Assembly (NCBI GenBank): GCA_015065685.1
Contig: SVPU01000004.1
Coordinates: forward strand, 1 to 64,000
Length of the DNA: 64,000 bases
Origin: Oscillospiraceae bacterium
Lineage (GTDB): Bacteria > Bacillota > Clostridia > Oscillospirales > Acutalibacteraceae
Direction: 5' to 3'
Each line of letters begins with the position of its first letter. The first letter of the stretch is position 1. The position numbers were made by a program, and so were the translations under genes. Positions 18,220 through 27,526 of the stretch are shown here, piece by piece. Under the pieces are notes generated by a model. It saw only the letters and a program-made list of their open reading frames with translations, was not told the DNA's origin and did no database searches.

Positions 18220-19392
18220 ATGGATAATTTCCAACGCGATTTTATAACACTTATTGATTCGGCTCTTACGGGTAAAAAAGGCATACTTTCTTCCGCGTTT
18301 GATTATGAGAAAACTTTTTCTCTTGCTAAAAAGCACGTGATAACAAGTCTTATCTATTTTGGTGCTCTCAACTGCGGTGTTAAAGAAAATTCACCGCTTG
18401 TGCAAATGCTTTTCTTTGACACTTGTAGATATACCGCGATTGACGAGCGTCAAAAACAGGAAATTTCTAAGCTTACCGAGCGTTTCAATCAAGAGAAAAT
18501 TGATTATATGCTATTAAAGGGCACATTACTCAAGCCAATGTATCCAAATCCCGTTATGCGCGTTATGGGTGATGCGGATATTTTGATTAAAACCGAACAA
18601 TATGAAAAAATTCAGCCAATAATGGAAGAATTCGGTTATGAATTGTATAAAGAAAGCGACCACGAATTTGTATGGAAAAAATCTCCTGTTACAATTGAAC
18701 TTCATAAGCGCCTGATATCGACACGCAATAAAGATTTTTACAGTTATTTTGGTGACGGTTGGAAATTAGCAAACCCAAACGAAAATACAAGTTATTCAAT
18801 GACCGATGAAGACCAGATGATTTATCTGTTCACCCATTTTGCTAAGCATTACAGAGCCGGCGGAATAGGTATCAGACATATTATTGATGTTTGTGTTTAT
18901 AGAAAAAATAAACCCGATTTGGACGAGGAATACGTAAAATCCCAGTTGAAGTTATTGGGCCTCGATAAATTTTATGAGAACACGCTTAAAACGCTTTCGG
19001 TTTGGTTTGATGGGGAAAAGGAAACCGATATAACTGAATTTATAACTCAATTTATATTCGATAGCGGTGTTTATGGGAATAGACATACAAGTATATTGTC
19101 CTCGGCTTTAAAGGGAAACAAAAAGAACGAGTCTGTTGAAAAATTCAAAACCAAGAAGTTTTTAAGGGCTGTTTTTGTTCCCCTTAATGAAATGTGTTTG
19201 TATTATAAATTTTTACAAAAAGCACCATTCTTGTTGCCTTTTATGTGGGTTTACCATTTATTTAAAAGATTATTCAAAAAGGACAAGCTTAAAAGATTTT
19301 CTAACGAAATGAAGTTGGCAGATGCCAAAAGCGTTGATAAATACCAAAAAGAACTGAATTTTGTTGGTTTGGATTTTAATTTTAAGGAGTAG
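18220..19392 (+). CDS. Nucleotidyltransferase family protein (NTP_transf_5 type)
   Basis: YMLLKGTLLKPMYPNPVMRVMGDADILIKTEQYEK; ELHKRL. Confidence 0.78.
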   Translation: MDNFQRDFITLIDSALTGKKGILSSAFDYEKTFSLAKKHVITSLIYFGALNCGVKENSPLVQMLFFDTCRYTAIDERQKQEISKLTERFNQEKIDYMLLKGTLLKPMYPNPVMRVMGDADILIKTEQYEKIQPIMEEFGYELYKESDHEFVWKKSPVTIELHKRLISTRNKDFYSYFGDGWKLANPNENTSYSMTDEDQMIYLFTHFAKHYRAGGIGIRHIIDVCVYRKNKPDLDEEYVKSQLKLLGLDKFYENTLKTLSVWFDGEKETDITEFITQFIFDSGVYGNRHTSILSSALKGNKKNESVEKFKTKKFLRAVFVPLNEMCLYYKFLQKAPFLLPFMWVYHLFKRLFKKDKLKRFSNEMKLADAKSVDKYQKELNFVGLDFNFKE

Positions 19393-19395
19393 GAT

Positions 19396-20544
19396 ATGAA
19401 GATACTTGTAACGGGAGCCAAGGGTTTTGTTGGTAAAAATCTTTGTGCTACACTTTATAATATCGCTTCAAAAAAAGATAGAAGTTACGGAATTGAAGAA
19501 GAGATAACAGTATATGAGTATGATATTGATACAAATGTCGACTCGCTGGATAAATATTGTGCAGACTGTGATTTTGTCTTTCATTTAGCCGGTGTTAATC
19601 GCCCGAAAGAGACGGAAGAATTTATGAGCGGCAACTTTGGTTTTACATCATTGCTGCTCGATAAATTAAAGGAAAACAATAATAAATGCCCTGTTATGAT
19701 TTCTTCTTCAATTCAGGCGGCTCTTGACAATCCTTACGGAAAGTCGAAAAAAGCAGGAGAAGACCTTATGTTTTCCTATTCTGCCGAAACGGGTGCAAAG
19801 GTTTTGGTTTACAGACTTCCCAATGTTTTCGGTAAATGGTGCAGACCGAATTATAATAGCGCAGTTGCTACATTCTGCCACAATATAGCCAACGATTTGC
19901 CCATAACCGTTAATGACCGCAGCGTTAATATGACTCTTGTATATATCGACGATGTTGTAGATGAGCTCATAAATGCTTTAAAGGGAAATGAAACGAGAGA
20001 AGGGGATTATTGCAGAGTTCCGACCGAGCATAAAATCACCCTTGGCGAAATTGTTGATTTGATTTATTCATTTGCAAAACAACCCGAAAGTTTGATAATT
20101 CCTGAAATCCCACAGAACAGTTTTGCTAAAAAATTATATTCAACATATCTTTCATATTTACCAAAGGAAAAAGTAAGCTTTCCGCTTAAGATGAATGTTG
20201 ATAACAGAGGCTCGTTTACGGAACTTTTAAAAACCGAAAAGTGTGGACAGGTGAGTATTAATATTTCAAAACCGGGCATCACTAAAGGACAGCATTGGCA
20301 TAACACCAAATGGGAATTTTTCATTGTTGTTAAAGGTGAAGGATTAATTGAGCAGAGAAAAATTGGGTCGGATGAAGTGCTCGAGTTCAGAGTGAGCGGC
20401 GAGAAAATCGAAGCGGTGCATATGTTGCCGGGGTATACCCACAACATAATAAATTTAAGTGAAACAGAAGATTTAATAACGGTTATGTGGGCTAATGAAA
20501 ATTTTAGTCTCAACAAACCCGATACTTTTTTTGAGGAAGTGTAG
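19396..20544 (+). CDS. capF: CapF-like UDP-sugar epimerase/reductase with C-terminal cupin
   Basis: ILVTGAKGFVGKNL; HLAGVNRPK; NPYGKSKKAGEDL; C-terminal cupin GITKGQHWHNTKWEFFIVVKGEG. Confidence 0.85.
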   Translation: MKILVTGAKGFVGKNLCATLYNIASKKDRSYGIEEEITVYEYDIDTNVDSLDKYCADCDFVFHLAGVNRPKETEEFMSGNFGFTSLLLDKLKENNNKCPVMISSSIQAALDNPYGKSKKAGEDLMFSYSAETGAKVLVYRLPNVFGKWCRPNYNSAVATFCHNIANDLPITVNDRSVNMTLVYIDDVVDELINALKGNETREGDYCRVPTEHKITLGEIVDLIYSFAKQPESLIIPEIPQNSFAKKLYSTYLSYLPKEKVSFPLKMNVDNRGSFTELLKTEKCGQVSINISKPGITKGQHWHNTKWEFFIVVKGEGLIEQRKIGSDEVLEFRVSGEKIEAVHMLPGYTHNIINLSETEDLITVMWANENFSLNKPDTFFEEV

Positions 20545-20545
20545 T

Positions 20546-21730
20546 ATGGATATCAGAACAGATTACAGTAATATCAAATTCAAAGAAAACGGAAAACTCA
20601 AGTTGCTTATAATTGTGGGCACAAGACCTGAAATTATAAGACTTGCGGCGGTTATTGATAAGTGCCGCAAATATTTCGATTGTGTTTTAGCACATACGGG
20701 TCAGAATTATGATTACACTCTTAACGGTGTGTTTTTTAAAGACCTGAAGCTTGATGACCCCGATGTTTATATGGACGCTGTGGGTGATGATTTGGGCGCA
20801 ACGGTTGGCAATATCATCAACTGCTCTTATAAACTGATGTCGCAAATAAAGCCCGATGCATTGCTTATTTTAGGGGACACAAACTCGTGTCTCAGCGCTA
20901 TTGCTGCTAAGAGATTGCACATTCCTATTTTCCATATGGAAGCAGGAAATCGCTGCAAGGATGAGTGCCTACCCGAAGAAACCAACCGCAGAATCGTTGA
21001 TATTATCTCCGATGTGAATTTGGCATATAGCGAGCATGCGAGAAAATATCTCCACGAATGCGGTCTTCCCAAGGAACGCGTTTATGTAACAGGTTCGCCT
21101 ATGGCAGAGGTGCTTCACAATAATTTGAGCGATATTGAGAAATCTGATATACATAATAAGTTAGGGCTCGAGAAGGGTAAATATATTTTACTTTCTGCAC
21201 ACAGAGAGGAGAATATTGACACCGAAAAGAACTTCTTATCACTTTTTAGTGCCATTAATAAAATGGCGGAAAAATATGATATGCCGATTCTTTATTCTTG
21301 CCATCCGCGTTCTAAAAAGCGTTTAGCCGAGAGCGGATTCCAACTTGATAAAAGAGTTATTCAGCACGAACCACTCGGCTTCCACGATTATAATTGCTTG
21401 CAGATGAATGCTTTTGCGGTTGTATCTGACAGCGGAACATTGCCCGAAGAAAGCTCGTATTTCACAAGCATCGGCAAGCCTTTCCCTGCGGTTTGTATCA
21501 GAACCTCAACCGAACGCCCCGAAGCACTTGATAAGGCTTGCTTTGTGCTTGCCGGTATTGATGGCGACGGACTCTTACAAGCGGTTGATACCGCGGTTGC
21601 AATGAATGAAAGCGGGGACTTTGGAATCCCTGTTCCTGATTATGTGGAAGAGAATGTTTCCACAAAGGTTGTAAAGCTTATTCAAAGCTATACAGGCGTT
21701 GTTAACAAAATGGTTTGGAGAAAATATTAA
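20546..21730 (+). CDS. capG: UDP-N-acetylglucosamine 2-epimerase, CapG/WecB type
   Basis: VGTRPEIIRLAAVI; HTGQNYDYTLNGVFF; HMEAGNRCKDECLPEETNRRIVD; SAHREENID; DSGTLPEES. Confidence 0.88.
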   Translation: MDIRTDYSNIKFKENGKLKLLIIVGTRPEIIRLAAVIDKCRKYFDCVLAHTGQNYDYTLNGVFFKDLKLDDPDVYMDAVGDDLGATVGNIINCSYKLMSQIKPDALLILGDTNSCLSAIAAKRLHIPIFHMEAGNRCKDECLPEETNRRIVDIISDVNLAYSEHARKYLHECGLPKERVYVTGSPMAEVLHNNLSDIEKSDIHNKLGLEKGKYILLSAHREENIDTEKNFLSLFSAINKMAEKYDMPILYSCHPRSKKRLAESGFQLDKRVIQHEPLGFHDYNCLQMNAFAVVSDSGTLPEESSYFTSIGKPFPAVCIRTSTERPEALDKACFVLAGIDGDGLLQAVDTAVAMNESGDFGIPVPDYVEENVSTKVVKLIQSYTGVVNKMVWRKY

Positions 21731-21742
21731 AATAAGAGTACA

Positions 21743-21774
21743 AAAAACACCCGAAATTTCGGGTGTTTTTTTAT
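21743..21774 (+). terminator. Intrinsic terminator at the end of the polysaccharide cluster
   Basis: AACACCCGAAATTTCGGGTGTTTTTTT. Confidence 0.8.
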
Positions 21775-21777
21775 GCG

Positions 21778-24495
21778 TTATTGAGAAAAGCCTTTTGTTT
21801 CACCTATTAAGGTATTGCTTGTAACATCAAATACAACATTATCAGTTGTGCAATTAGAAATTTGGGGCGTAGCAGGAACAAAATATGTTTTACTTGCAAA
21901 TAAACCGCTTTTTTCAACGAACAATCCTGCGATTTTGCCTGCATAGCATTTTTCAACATTTAAAGTTTTGGCTATTATGGTTACATTTTTTACAGAGCAA
22001 TTATTAATTTTATATGTTCCGTATCCGGCAATTCCGCCAACTGAACTATATTTATTGATGGTATCATCACATATTGTTTCGACAATAATGTTAGATGTGT
22101 TATTTCCTTCAAAAGAACAATTATTTATTGTGGCAATATTTTTATGATAAGGACCGACATCAATACCAACAATTCCACCTGCACTATTATAATTTTCAGG
22201 TGATTTTGAAATTATATTCAAATAATCTCCTTTAACTTTACAGTTGTTTACTTCTCCTGTATGCTCTAATCTGCCTATAATACCGCCCGACTGCGTTCCT
22301 TTTTTAGTGCTGTCTGTTTGTCCGGTTTTCATAGCGGTTATATTGCCTTTAATTATATCGACAGAACTATCTTCAACAACAAAATTGTTGTATGAACATC
22401 CGACTAAACCGCCTGCTGTTACTTCGGAACCTGATTTTATAACAGAGCAGACAACATCTTGTTGTGATATGTTATTTGATACAAATGCGGAGTTTGAGAT
22501 TTTATTTCCGACCGTTCCGATATTTGTGGTATTATTTGAACCCGGGTCAGAGAAACCAATCATTCCTCCGGTGGATAATACACTGTAATCCGCAGTATTG
22601 CAAACCTCTTCACCATAAGATTTAATGCAACTGTTTTTTAACGAAATGCGACAATTATTTATATCGGTGTAGATAGCATATCCCACGATAGCGCCTGTAG
22701 AAGCGTAATGCTGTGTCAAATTGGATATATTAGAGTTTGCCGCTGCAAGCGAACAATCTGAAATAGATACCCTTTTGTCAACAGAGCCTTTTGTTCTGCC
22801 AACAAAACATCCCATTTGATTATTGGTTTTTTGAGAAGTATTTTCTTCTTTTAAAATAAAATTCGAGTTGGTTAATGTTATATGAGTATTTTTAATTGTT
22901 GTCGAATCATTTGCAACACCAATAATACCTGCCACCCAAGCATATTTTCTGTTTGAATTAATGTTTGACATTAAAAGACCGAAATCTGCATTATTTAAAG
23001 TTAACGAACAACCGTCAACAGTAGTGTCTTGAGCATAACCTATAAAACCTGCCAATGCCAATTCAACATAAGAGTCGGTGAGTAGAATATCATTTGAAAT
23101 ATTTATATTCAGGTTTTTGATTGTTGCATTTTTTGCGCGATTTATAAATCCCATATAAGATTCTGTCCAAGCGTCTGCGGCAAAACTTCCGTTCATAGAA
23201 AGTCTTATAGTGTGATTGTTTCCGTTAAAAGTTCCGCTAAATGGATAGTTATTGCTTCCGATACCTAAGAAATAGTTTTTGCCTTTGCCTTTATTATAAA
23301 CCATATTTAAATTTTTGGTCAATTTGTAATTTGCACTTGCAAAATATAATATTTTTTCTTCATCGGTGTTTAATTCTTTTGGAATATCAAATTTTGCAAA
23401 ATCATCATTTATATTATATGTGCTATCGGCTTTTATGTATTTGTTTTTTGAATTTTTTGATGCCAAAATTCTTGAAACGGCATACAACTCTTCTTCAGAA
23501 GATATTTTAATATATTCTAAAGCATCATCTTCATAGTCAGTCGAGAGTTTACAGATATCTATACCATAGGCAGATTTATACATTTTACATATAATATATG
23601 CTTCGGATTTAACCTTTTCACTCCCGTTATTTAGCGCATACGTCAAGAAATCTGCATAAGAAACTTTGATTTCTCTTCCAAAGGTGTGACTTTGAGTTGT
23701 GTTTGAAAAGGTATAGGGGATAATAGTAAACTGTTTTGCGAGATTGGTAAAAGCAATATTCCCGATTGTTATCGCGCTTATATCGTTGTAATCGTATTTT
23801 ACCTCTCCGATTAAGTTGCCGTCCTTGTAAACTAATGCACCCGTATATCCGTTTTCAGTGTGCGGTATATTTAAATTAATTTGTATAATACCTTTTACCA
23901 TGCTGCCTTGTATTGGGGTTGCGGAAAGTCCGAATTCGCCATTCCCCTCGCTAAGCGGATTTGTAGCAACCCAATTACCTTCGGGGGCATATCCTAAATT
24001 AAAAAATTGTTCATCATAAAGGGTGGAGTTTTTTATCGAAGCAAAAGAATCAAGAATATTATTGATTTCAGTATAATATTTGACATTATCTTTTCTTGAA
24101 ATTAGCCATTCTAAATATGAAGATGTAAAAGTGCCAGCATAAATTTTTTCTTGGTTGATTATTACATAAGGTTTAAAGGTAAAAGTTTTATCTATGTTGT
24201 AAAAAGAAAGATTAGAAATCCCAACAGTTGTATTATTTATTGAATCAAATATAATATCAACTTTTGAATCTTCGCCTTTATCAGTGCGGTAAACCTCGGC
24301 ACCATAGGCGGTTGCGTTAGGATATGCATCAAATTTAATTTGAGTGTTGAACAGAAATTGAATCGAACCGGTTAGTTTGCCTTTTTCGGCTTTGATTGTT
24401 AGCGCCTCAACAGATGAGGTGCCAAATATCAAAAAATTTAAAAGCAGTGATAAACATAAACAAATGGTGGTAGCACTTTTAAAAAATGTTTTCAT
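21778..24495 (-). CDS. Large secreted GLUG-like repeat protein
   Basis: Signal peptide MKTFFKSATTICLCLSLLLNFLIFGTSSVEA; repeated GG(I/M)(V/I)G...INNCS(F/V)... units; SD GAGGAG before ATG 24495. Confidence 0.75.
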   Translation of the reverse strand: MKTFFKSATTICLCLSLLLNFLIFGTSSVEALTIKAEKGKLTGSIQFLFNTQIKFDAYPNATAYGAEVYRTDKGEDSKVDIIFDSINNTTVGISNLSFYNIDKTFTFKPYVIINQEKIYAGTFTSSYLEWLISRKDNVKYYTEINNILDSFASIKNSTLYDEQFFNLGYAPEGNWVATNPLSEGNGEFGLSATPIQGSMVKGIIQINLNIPHTENGYTGALVYKDGNLIGEVKYDYNDISAITIGNIAFTNLAKQFTIIPYTFSNTTQSHTFGREIKVSYADFLTYALNNGSEKVKSEAYIICKMYKSAYGIDICKLSTDYEDDALEYIKISSEEELYAVSRILASKNSKNKYIKADSTYNINDDFAKFDIPKELNTDEEKILYFASANYKLTKNLNMVYNKGKGKNYFLGIGSNNYPFSGTFNGNNHTIRLSMNGSFAADAWTESYMGFINRAKNATIKNLNINISNDILLTDSYVELALAGFIGYAQDTTVDGCSLTLNNADFGLLMSNINSNRKYAWVAGIIGVANDSTTIKNTHITLTNSNFILKEENTSQKTNNQMGCFVGRTKGSVDKRVSISDCSLAAANSNISNLTQHYASTGAIVGYAIYTDINNCRISLKNSCIKSYGEEVCNTADYSVLSTGGMIGFSDPGSNNTTNIGTVGNKISNSAFVSNNISQQDVVCSVIKSGSEVTAGGLVGCSYNNFVVEDSSVDIIKGNITAMKTGQTDSTKKGTQSGGIIGRLEHTGEVNNCKVKGDYLNIISKSPENYNSAGGIVGIDVGPYHKNIATINNCSFEGNNTSNIIVETICDDTINKYSSVGGIAGYGTYKINNCSVKNVTIIAKTLNVEKCYAGKIAGLFVEKSGLFASKTYFVPATPQISNCTTDNVVFDVTSNTLIGETKGFSQ

Positions 24496-24512
24496 TATTT
24501 TTCTCCTCAAAT

Positions 24513-24546
24513 AAAAAAAGTGTGTGCAAAACAAAGTTGCACACAC
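24513..24546 (-). terminator. Intrinsic terminator inside the 5' leader of the GLUG-like gene
   Basis: Minus strand GTGTGTGCAA-CTTTGTT-TTGCACACAC then T7, 18 nt before the start codon. Confidence 0.8.
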
Positions 24547-24547
24547 A

Positions 24548-24688
24548 AAAAACGCAGACTTTGATTTGCTACCACACTAAATCAATGCTCACCACGCAAG
24601 AAGACGCGAAAAACAGAAGTCTGCATTTTTATCGAGTAAAAATGCCACTTCTTGCATAATGAGCCGATATTAAGATTTAGTGTGGTAG
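24548..24688 (-). ncRNA. Candidate structured leader RNA / attenuator (novel cis-regulatory RNA?)
   Basis: Perfect 15-bp outer stem 569-583/674-688, nested 5+8 bp stem 587-603/648-664, 9-bp hairpin 623-631/637-645, long-range complementarity 617-630 with 548-561 just before a terminator (all +24,000). Confidence 0.6.
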
Positions 24689-24788
24689 TTATAGTTTAAC
24701 ATAAAAATCAATAATTATCAATGTTTTTTAAATTTCGGAGAAAATGTAAAAAAGACTGCGTAGTTTTTACACAGTCTTTAGTGTTTTT

Positions 24789-25379
24789 TTAAGTATTAAA
24801 TTTCTTTTTATCGCGTTCGATTTGTTTTGAATATCTGTCTTGCTCGGAGAAGATGCAACCGCAATATTTTTGCATATATAAACCATTATCTCTGGCATTT
24901 TGGTTGCCGGCTCTGAAATTGGGCCTGAAATCGCGATATAAAAACTCCACATCGTATTTATCAGCATATTTTTCGCAAATGCTTTTAATCTGCTCGTGGT
25001 TTTGATAAACACTCGCAAGCAAAGTGGTGGTGAAGGCTTTAAATCCGTTTTGCTTTGCGAATTTTGCGGTTTGCTCTATGCGATGCTCATAACAGTAAAC
25101 GCATCTATGGGCAATATCGTGAACAACGTTTTTAGTGAACTTTTCGAGCCCGTATTCCTCTTCGATAATAAGGTCGAGCTTTATTGCCTTTGAATATTCA
25201 ATTAAACAGTTGCGCCTTGCTTCATATTCTTTAAAGGGGTGAATATTGGGGTTATACCAATATGCAACCGGCTCTAATCCTTCGTGTCTCAAAGGCTCAA
25301 CACAAGAAACCGAACACGGCGCACAGCAGCAGTGTAATAAAAGGTCCTTCAAGTGCTCACCCTCTGAATAAAGTTTCAA
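24789..25379 (-). CDS. queH: Epoxyqueuosine reductase QueH
   Basis: LLLHCCCAPCSVSCVEPL; YNPNIHPFKEYEARR; CVYCYEHRI; CGCIFSEQDRY. Confidence 0.92.
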   Translation of the reverse strand: MKLYSEGEHLKDLLLHCCCAPCSVSCVEPLRHEGLEPVAYWYNPNIHPFKEYEARRNCLIEYSKAIKLDLIIEEEYGLEKFTKNVVHDIAHRCVYCYEHRIEQTAKFAKQNGFKAFTTTLLASVYQNHEQIKSICEKYADKYDVEFLYRDFRPNFRAGNQNARDNGLYMQKYCGCIFSEQDRYSKQIERDKKKFNT

Positions 25380-26514
25380 AAATTTCTTTTAAGTATTCCT
25401 GAGCGGAAACACCATTGTTTGCGGGGATATAGAATATGCAATAAGCAAGAACAGCAAGCAAAACCAGAAGAATAATTGAAACTATAAGAATTGGAAGATT
25501 TAGGGAAGAGCCGCCAAAAGAATTGGTTTTTCTGAAATCATCATAAATGAAATCCTCATCCTCATCAAAAGACTCAACATGATAACCTTTATATGCCCGT
25601 CTTTCCTTCCTGCGTTCCGCTTTTGAAACGCCGCCAAACATTTCGATTTCTTCGTCCTCAACAACATTCGAAGCGATAACCTTATCTTCGGTTTCAAAAG
25701 ACATACCGTTTGTGAGAACAATATCTTCATCTTCTTGGAATGAAACGGTGGGCTCTTGCGCAGAAAACTCGTCATCTTCAAAAATGAGTTCGGCTTGTTC
25801 GGCAATAATTTCTTCGGTTTTTGGGTCGGTTTCTTTAATTTCTTCAGATTCGGTTACAAGCTCGTTTGATTCTTCCAATATAGCCTCTTCGGGAATTTTT
25901 TCGGCTTCCTCGGTTTCTGGGATTACAAGTTCAGCATCATCGGTTTGTTCTGAAGCATCTTGCAGGGACGCCTCTTCGAAAATTAAATCACTCTCTTCAA
26001 GGCTTTCTTCTGCAACCTCGGATTTAGCATTTTGCGCAGCCTTTTCGGTTAAATCTGCGGTGTATAATTCTTCAATATAAGGATGGATTAAGGTTTGCAT
26101 AATCTGCTTGCGCACATTTTTGCTATCTGATAAAAGAATCAAGGTTTGAGGACCGCTTTCAATAATGCAGCCTCCGAATATGCCTTCTTTTGTTACAAGC
26201 GGAGTAGAGCCTGCAATTATTTCAATTTCATCATCACCGATAATGCCAAAGGTTTTATTGTCTGCTACTGCAAGCTTATTTCCGATTGCGGTTGCCACGA
26301 GGCTTGTGATACCCTCTTCACCGAATAAATTACCTGTTACAATAATCACACGGCTTCTTGAAACCGCGCGCGCAAGACTTTGGATAAGGGTCTTTTTATC
26401 GGGCGATTTATCGGTGAGTAATCTCATACGGCAACAACCGCAAAGGTTGAACTCCATTTCAAAATCTGTGGCGGTTTTGTAATAAATTATATCGGTTTTA
26501 ATATTCTGGAACAT
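25357..26514 (-). CDS. Membrane protein with MoaB/CinA-N-like domain, acidic linker and C-terminal TM helix
   Basis: SRVIIVTGNLFGEEGITSLVATAIG...GSTPLVTKEGIFGGCIIESGPQTLILLSD; long Glu-rich linker; TM near C-terminus. Confidence 0.6.
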   Translation of the reverse strand: MFQNIKTDIIYYKTATDFEMEFNLCGCCRMRLLTDKSPDKKTLIQSLARAVSRSRVIIVTGNLFGEEGITSLVATAIGNKLAVADNKTFGIIGDDEIEIIAGSTPLVTKEGIFGGCIIESGPQTLILLSDSKNVRKQIMQTLIHPYIEELYTADLTEKAAQNAKSEVAEESLEESDLIFEEASLQDASEQTDDAELVIPETEEAEKIPEEAILEESNELVTESEEIKETDPKTEEIIAEQAELIFEDDEFSAQEPTVSFQEDEDIVLTNGMSFETEDKVIASNVVEDEEIEMFGGVSKAERRKERRAYKGYHVESFDEDEDFIYDDFRKTNSFGGSSLNLPILIVSIILLVLLAVLAYCIFYIPANNGVSAQEYLKEIFETLFRG

Positions 26515-26544
26515 TTAAAATCCTCCTTATATACATATAAATAA

Positions 26545-27525
26545 CTATCTGAGTCCGCGTTCAACATACCAGACTTCTGGGTAACGGGGATTAGGGTTGA
26601 GTGTGGCTTTTGTTGTATCAACATAAGCACTTTCGCCTTCGCGAAGCTCACGAGCCATAACAATCAGCCTTGCATCCTTAAAATCATTTGAACAGGTAAC
26701 AAGAGTTACTATGTTATCGCCATATTTAACATCAACATTGGTGTTAATAACGCTTCGTTCAAAGGCTTCGCTTGTCCAAGAATTGAAATCCTCTTCATTT
26801 GCGAAAGTATTACGGTATATGTTGTAAATATATCCGTTATCATCGTCCTTTTTGGAGTTAAGAAGAAATACAGAATATATTTTATATTTTGAGCTTTTAT
26901 AAATGGTTGAGAAATCAAACATGGGATGCTCTTTATAAAACGCAATAGTTTTATATTTTTTGAGTTGACCGAACATAGAACCGTTTTTCATTTCGTGGCC
27001 GAAAATAACAAGGTTTTGGTCGGTTTTTTCTTCTGTGATTACATTCTCATAATCAAAAAACAAAGCGCCGTAAACACTTTTGCGTTTGTTCTGATTGTGG
27101 TCGAGGTAAAAGCTGTTATTAGTGGTTTGATAAATTGGGTTATCAACCTTTGTGCCTTTGATTGTTATCCAGCCCTTGAAATCACTGTTTTCAGCCAATA
27201 GCAATTGAATTTTTTCATCCTGAGTGAGTGGCTTGGTCTCTTCTGTTTCGGTTGTTTCTTCCGATTTTTCAGTTTCCTCTAGGGTTTGTGTATCATTCCA
27301 AATTTCACGGCTTTTTTCAACAACTTTATCCTGTTGCTTTCCTTGAAAGAAGTAATCCGCAATGAAAACGGAAGAAAGTATGAGAGAAACAATACAAACC
27401 AAAAACAACACTTTAATAGTTATCTGTTTTATATTATCTTTAGCGTTGGGTATATATGATAAATATATATGTTTTAAAAATTTTGTTAATGCATTTAATA
27501 AATTTTCTTTCTTATAACGGCTCAT
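26545..27525 (-). CDS. Class B sortase
   Basis: FKGWITIKGTKVDNPIYQT; LVIFGHEMKNGSMFGQLKKY; IVTLVTCSNDFKDARLIVMAREL. Confidence 0.9.
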   Translation of the reverse strand: MSRYKKENLLNALTKFLKHIYLSYIPNAKDNIKQITIKVLFLVCIVSLILSSVFIADYFFQGKQQDKVVEKSREIWNDTQTLEETEKSEETTETEETKPLTQDEKIQLLLAENSDFKGWITIKGTKVDNPIYQTTNNSFYLDHNQNKRKSVYGALFFDYENVITEEKTDQNLVIFGHEMKNGSMFGQLKKYKTIAFYKEHPMFDFSTIYKSSKYKIYSVFLLNSKKDDDNGYIYNIYRNTFANEEDFNSWTSEAFERSVINTNVDVKYGDNIVTLVTCSNDFKDARLIVMARELREGESAYVDTTKATLNPNPRYPEVWYVERGLR

Positions 27526-27526
27526 T

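Noticed and set aside
20064-20516. 150-aa minus-strand ORF inside capF-like gene
   Set aside because: Antisense shadow ORF; the plus strand encodes the epimerase/cupin protein.
24513-24688. Assigning the leader to a c-di-GMP riboswitch because it precedes a surface protein
   Set aside because: Sequence does not show the conserved c-di-GMP-I or -II motifs that I know; left unassigned.
24767-25018. Minus-strand 83-aa ORF overlapping queH in another frame
   Set aside because: The QueH frame (24789-25379) carries all Cys motifs; this is an alternate-frame artefact.
25712-26080. Ser-rich plus-strand ORF
   Set aside because: Mirror of the Glu-rich linker of the minus-strand gene; compositional artefact.
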